Part shown: positions 61,176 to 64,000 of the stretch, one piece after another | Layout: each line of letters begins with the position of its first letter | Numbering within the stretch: the stretch's first letter is position 1 | Source: Sphingomonas mali NBRC 15500 | Lineage (GTDB): Bacteria; Pseudomonadota; Alphaproteobacteria; Sphingomonadales; Sphingomonadaceae | Assembly (NCBI RefSeq): GCF_001598415.1 | Contig: NZ_BCYX01000008.1 | Location: 1-64,000 of the forward strand | Direction: 5' to 3' | DNA: 64,000 nucleotides | The notes under the pieces: model-generated | Database searches by the model: none | Told to the model about the DNA's origin: nothing | What the model saw: only the letters and a program-made list of their open reading frames with translations | Translations under genes and position numbers: made by a program

Positions 61176-62570
61176 TTAGCGCTCCCGCGCGGCCGTCGTG
61201 CTGATCTCGTCGATCGGGCTCAGCAGATAGGAGGCGAGCGAGCGGCGGCCGGTGCGGATGTCGGCGGTGACCGCCATGCCGGGGGTGAGGGCGACCGTTG
61301 CGCCATCCCGCTGGATCGTCGCACGGTCCAGCGTCACCCGCGCGGTGTAGATCAGTCCGCGTTTCTCGTCCTGTATCGCGTCCGAGCTGATCTGCTCGAG
61401 CCTGCCCTGCACTGCGCCATAGCGCGTGAAAGGAAAGGCCTCGATCTTGAGCGCGACCGGTTGGCCGGCAGCGACGAAGCCGACGTCCTTGTTGGCGATT
61501 GCCACTTCGGCGACCAGCGCCCCGCGCGCGGGCACGATCACCATGATCGGCTTGGCCGCCTCGACTACGCCGCCGACAGTGTGGACGGCCAGTTGCGTGA
61601 CCGTGCCGTCGACCGGGCTGACCAGGCGCTGGAGGCTGCTGCGTTTGGTGGCTTTGGTGAGCTCCTCCTTGCGCAGTCTCGCGTCGCTCTCGGCCTTGGC
61701 GAGATCGGTGAGGACGCGGGCGCGCGCCTCGGCGGTGGATTGGCTCGAATTGCCGCCGGCCACCGCGATCTGCGCCTCCGCCTTGCGTGCCGTGGCGAGG
61801 GCGGCGTCGCGGTCGCGCGCGGCGGAGAGGCGCTGGCGGCGCATCTCGATCACGCGGAGCTTCGAGACATAGCCCTTTTCGAGCAGCTTCTCGTTGGCGG
61901 CGATCTGCTCGTCGAGCAGCGGGAGGGTCTCGGTGAGCTTGGCCGCCTGGATCTGCGCCTCGGCACGGGCGGCGGTGGCGACCAGGGTGTCGGCGGCGTG
62001 CGTCCGGCCGGTCGCCTGGATGTCGGCGAGCTGGGCGCGGGCGAGCGCGATCTGGGTGTCCGCGACTTCGGCTGTGGTTCCGGCGGGCGGTGTGAACCGC
62101 AGACCCTGGCCGTCGACCGCGGAAAGCACAGCGCGCAGCCGCGCGGCGTCGAGCAGGGCGGTCTCCAGCGCCTTGCTGGCTTGCGCCGTGTCGGCATCTG
62201 AAACGGTGGGGTCGAACTCGACCAGCGGCTGGCCGGCGCGGACGCCCTGGCCGTCGCGAACCAATATGGCGTGGACGATCCCAGCCGCGCCGGGCTGGAT
62301 CAGCTTGACGTCGTCGGCGGGAACCAGCTTGCCCGGCGCCGAGGCGACGACGTCGACCCGGCCAAGGACCAGCCAGAGCAGCGCGACAGCGAGGAGGCCG
62401 AGCAAGAGCCAGGCCGTGACCCGCGCGGTCGGCGACACCGGGCGCTCGACCACTTCGAGCGCGGCGGGAAGGAAGTCGGCCTCCTCGGTGTGCAGAACCC
62501 GGCGCGACCGCGCGCGCTCATTGTCGAGCGCATCGCGAACGGCAGCCCAGTGACGGGCGAGAGCGTTCAT
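61176..62570 (-). CDS. HlyD-family type I secretion adaptor
   Basis: 464 residues: short cytoplasmic start, one membrane helix (about residues 50-70), lipoyl/biotinyl half-motifs and a long coiled-coil region (LLDAARLRAVLSAVDG... through ...KAEAQIAVAG), then a C-terminal beta barrel domain ending near LLSPIDEIS. It bridges the inner-membrane ABC transporter to TolC. ATG 62570 overlaps the stop of the ABC gene, so they are coupled. No secreted substrate gene is in the window. Confidence 0.9.
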   Translation of the reverse strand: MNALARHWAAVRDALDNERARSRRVLHTEEADFLPAALEVVERPVSPTARVTAWLLLGLLAVALLWLVLGRVDVVASAPGKLVPADDVKLIQPGAAGIVHAILVRDGQGVRAGQPLVEFDPTVSDADTAQASKALETALLDAARLRAVLSAVDGQGLRFTPPAGTTAEVADTQIALARAQLADIQATGRTHAADTLVATAARAEAQIQAAKLTETLPLLDEQIAANEKLLEKGYVSKLRVIEMRRQRLSAARDRDAALATARKAEAQIAVAGGNSSQSTAEARARVLTDLAKAESDARLRKEELTKATKRSSLQRLVSPVDGTVTQLAVHTVGGVVEAAKPIMVIVPARGALVAEVAIANKDVGFVAAGQPVALKIEAFPFTRYGAVQGRLEQISSDAIQDEKRGLIYTARVTLDRATIQRDGATVALTPGMAVTADIRTGRRSLASYLLSPIDEISTTAARER

Positions 62571-64000
62571 GCCGCGGCCCCCGCCTGAACGCCGATCTGG
62601 CGATGGTGGAGCGCGGCATAGCGGCCGCCGAGACGGAGCAACTCGTCATGCGTGCCGCTCTCGACGATGCGCCCCTTGTCGAGCGTCAGGATTCGGTCGC
62701 ACTGGCGGATCGCGGAGAGGCGATGCGCGATGATCAGCACGGTGCGGCCGGCGGCAATCGCCTTGAGATTGCGCTGGACGATCTCTTCGCTCTCGGCATC
62801 GAGCGCCGAGGTCGCCTCGTCGAGGATCAGGATGCGCGGGTTGGTGATCAGCGCGCGGGCGATGGCGAGACGCTGGCGTTGCCCGCCCGAGAAGTTGACG
62901 CCGCGCTCCTCGACGATCGTGTCATAGCCCCGCGGCAGCGCCAGGATGAAGTCGTGCGCGCCGGCGAGGCGGGCGGCGGTCATCACTCGCTCGATCGGCA
63001 TGGCGGGATCGGCAAGCGCGATATTCTCGCGGATCGAGCGGTTGAACAGAATATTCTCCTGCAGCACCACGCCGATCTGGCGGCGCAGCCAGGCAGGATC
63101 GATCTGCGCGAGATCGACGCCGTCGACCAGCACGCGGCCGCTTGCCGGCAGATAGAGGCGCTGGAGCAGCTTGGTGAGCGTCGACTTGCCCGATCCCGAG
63201 GCGCCGGCGATGCCGAGCGTGGCGCCGGCAGGCAGGTCGAGGCTGATGTCGTCCAATGTCCAGGGGCCGTCGGCGGCATAGCGGAAACGGACATTCTCGA
63301 AGCGGACATGACCGGCGAGCACGGGCAAAGCGGTGCGCGATCCGGCGCCGGGCTCCGCGCCGGTATTGAGGATGTCGCCCATCCGCTGGACCGAAAGGCG
63401 GACCTGCTGGAAGTCCTGCCAGAGCTGCGCCATGCGGATGACGGGGCCGGAAACGCGCTGAGCGAACATGTTGAAGGCGACCAGCCCGCCGATGGTCAGC
63501 GCACCGGCGATCACTTGCTGCGCGCCGAAGAACAGAATCGCGGCGAGGCTTAGCTTGGAGATGAGCTGGACCGCCTGGCTGCCCGAATTGCCGAGGTTGA
63601 TCACGCGCTGGTTGGCGGCGCTGTACGCGGCGAGTTGGCGTTCCCAGCGGTCCTGCCATTGCGGCTCGACCGCGGCTGCCTTGAGCGTCTGCATGCCCGA
63701 GACGCTCTCGACGAGCAGTGCGTTGTTGGCGGCGCCGCGCGCGAACTTCTCGTCGAGCCGGCGACGCAAGGGACCGGTGACGAGGAGCGAGACGATCACA
63801 TAAGCGGGGAGGGTGAGCGCGACGATGACGAAGAGGAGTGGCGAGTAGAGAAACATCGCGACGAGGAAGACGATCGTGAACAACGGATCGACCAGCACGG
63901 TGAGCGAGGCGTCGGTCATGAATTCGCGCACCGTCTCCAGTTCGCGGATACGGGTAACGGTGTCGCCGACGCGGCGATTCTCGAAATAGGCTAGCGGCAG
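62567..64000 (-). CDS. Type I secretion ABC transporter (HlyB-like), 5' end outside window
   Basis: 477 residues are visible to the window edge; the N-terminus continues beyond it. The visible start PLAYFENRRVGDTVTRIREL is the canonical intracellular-loop block of HlyB-type permeases, followed by membrane segments, then the ATPase with Walker A GASGSGKST, signature FSGGQRQRLAIARAL and Walker B ILILDEATSALDAESEE. It would export a protein substrate through HlyD and TolC. An N-terminal C39-like domain, common in this group, would lie outside the window. Confidence 0.9.
   Translation of the reverse strand: MPLAYFENRRVGDTVTRIRELETVREFMTDASLTVLVDPLFTIVFLVAMFLYSPLLFVIVALTLPAYVIVSLLVTGPLRRRLDEKFARGAANNALLVESVSGMQTLKAAAVEPQWQDRWERQLAAYSAANQRVINLGNSGSQAVQLISKLSLAAILFFGAQQVIAGALTIGGLVAFNMFAQRVSGPVIRMAQLWQDFQQVRLSVQRMGDILNTGAEPGAGSRTALPVLAGHVRFENVRFRYAADGPWTLDDISLDLPAGATLGIAGASGSGKSTLTKLLQRLYLPASGRVLVDGVDLAQIDPAWLRRQIGVVLQENILFNRSIRENIALADPAMPIERVMTAARLAGAHDFILALPRGYDTIVEERGVNFSGGQRQRLAIARALITNPRILILDEATSALDAESEEIVQRNLKAIAAGRTVLIIAHRLSAIRQCDRILTLDKGRIVESGTHDELLRLGGRYAALHHRQIGVQAGAAA

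Overview
The window reads as a chromosomal segment of an alphaproteobacterium of the sphingomonad group (Sphingomonadaceae). The basis is high GC with strong third-position G/C, a split glycine dehydrogenase, exosortase-A-type polysaccharide genes, TonB receptor and polyhydroxyalkanoate genes, and dispersed palindromic repeats of the kind common in sphingomonads. The group is inferred from gene content; no rRNA gene is present. Coding density is high, no intact tRNA, rRNA, CRISPR array or insertion sequence was seen, and the first 22 bases are a G homopolymer that looks like a contig edge.

Layout. 0.1-3.1 kb: gcvPA and gcvPB. 3.2-7.7 kb: a CcdC-like membrane protein, an EamA exporter, a type-3 prolyl-tRNA synthetase, a hotdog thioesterase and a secreted PHB-depolymerase-type esterase. 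7.7-13.6 kb: PilZ protein, trhO and glpD (coupled), RNase R (carrying an in-frame palindromic element) and a pair of small paralogous membrane proteins. 13.6-24.4 kb: saccharopine-dehydrogenase-like protein, ABC exporter, PHA depolymerase, stress protein, DUF805 protein, thiolase, MaoC hydratase and PutA. 24.4-28.6 kb: TetR regulator with twin operators and its divergent target, MscS channel, topoisomerase IB and a DJ-1/PfpI protein.

28.6-33.6 kb holds an exosortase-A-associated polysaccharide cluster (acyltransferase, O-glycosylation ligase, glycosyltransferase). 33.7-41.3 kb holds a small HTH gene divergent from an S24 repressor, several small proteins, an SLC13-like permease, an aldehyde dehydrogenase, a quinone oxidoreductase and a TonB-like protein. 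41.5-47.7 kb holds a BlaI-type repressor with three evenly spaced operators, an M56 metallopeptidase, a TonB-dependent receptor and a secreted VWA protein. 47.9-49.8 kb is glnB-glnA. 49.9-57.3 kb holds two regulator/enzyme pairs (MarR with an S41 peptidase; an MmyB-like XRE protein with an alpha/beta hydrolase), a lipoprotein quinohemoprotein dehydrogenase, a sterol-desaturase-family enzyme and a DUF2200 protein. 57.4-64 kb holds map, a CinA-like protein, a CYTH protein with no canonical start, a lipoprotein, a methyltransferase, a tRNA-Gly 3' fragment and a type I secretion pair running off the window edge.

Themes. Nitrogen and amino-acid metabolism (gcvP, putA, glnBA) and carbon storage (phaZ, thiolase, MaoC) account for much of the metabolic content. 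Four regulator genes sit beside clear palindromic operators, which makes their targets predictable. Three repeat families recur; one lies in frame inside rnr and another supplies the C-terminus of an acyltransferase, so repeats have altered protein sequence here. I did not find a clearly new defence or mobile system. The best leads are the RNase R insertion, the tRNA-Gly scar next to the secretion genes, the BlaI/M56 system with its C-terminal peptide repeats, the tandem small paralogs, and the CYTH gene with a probable CTG start.
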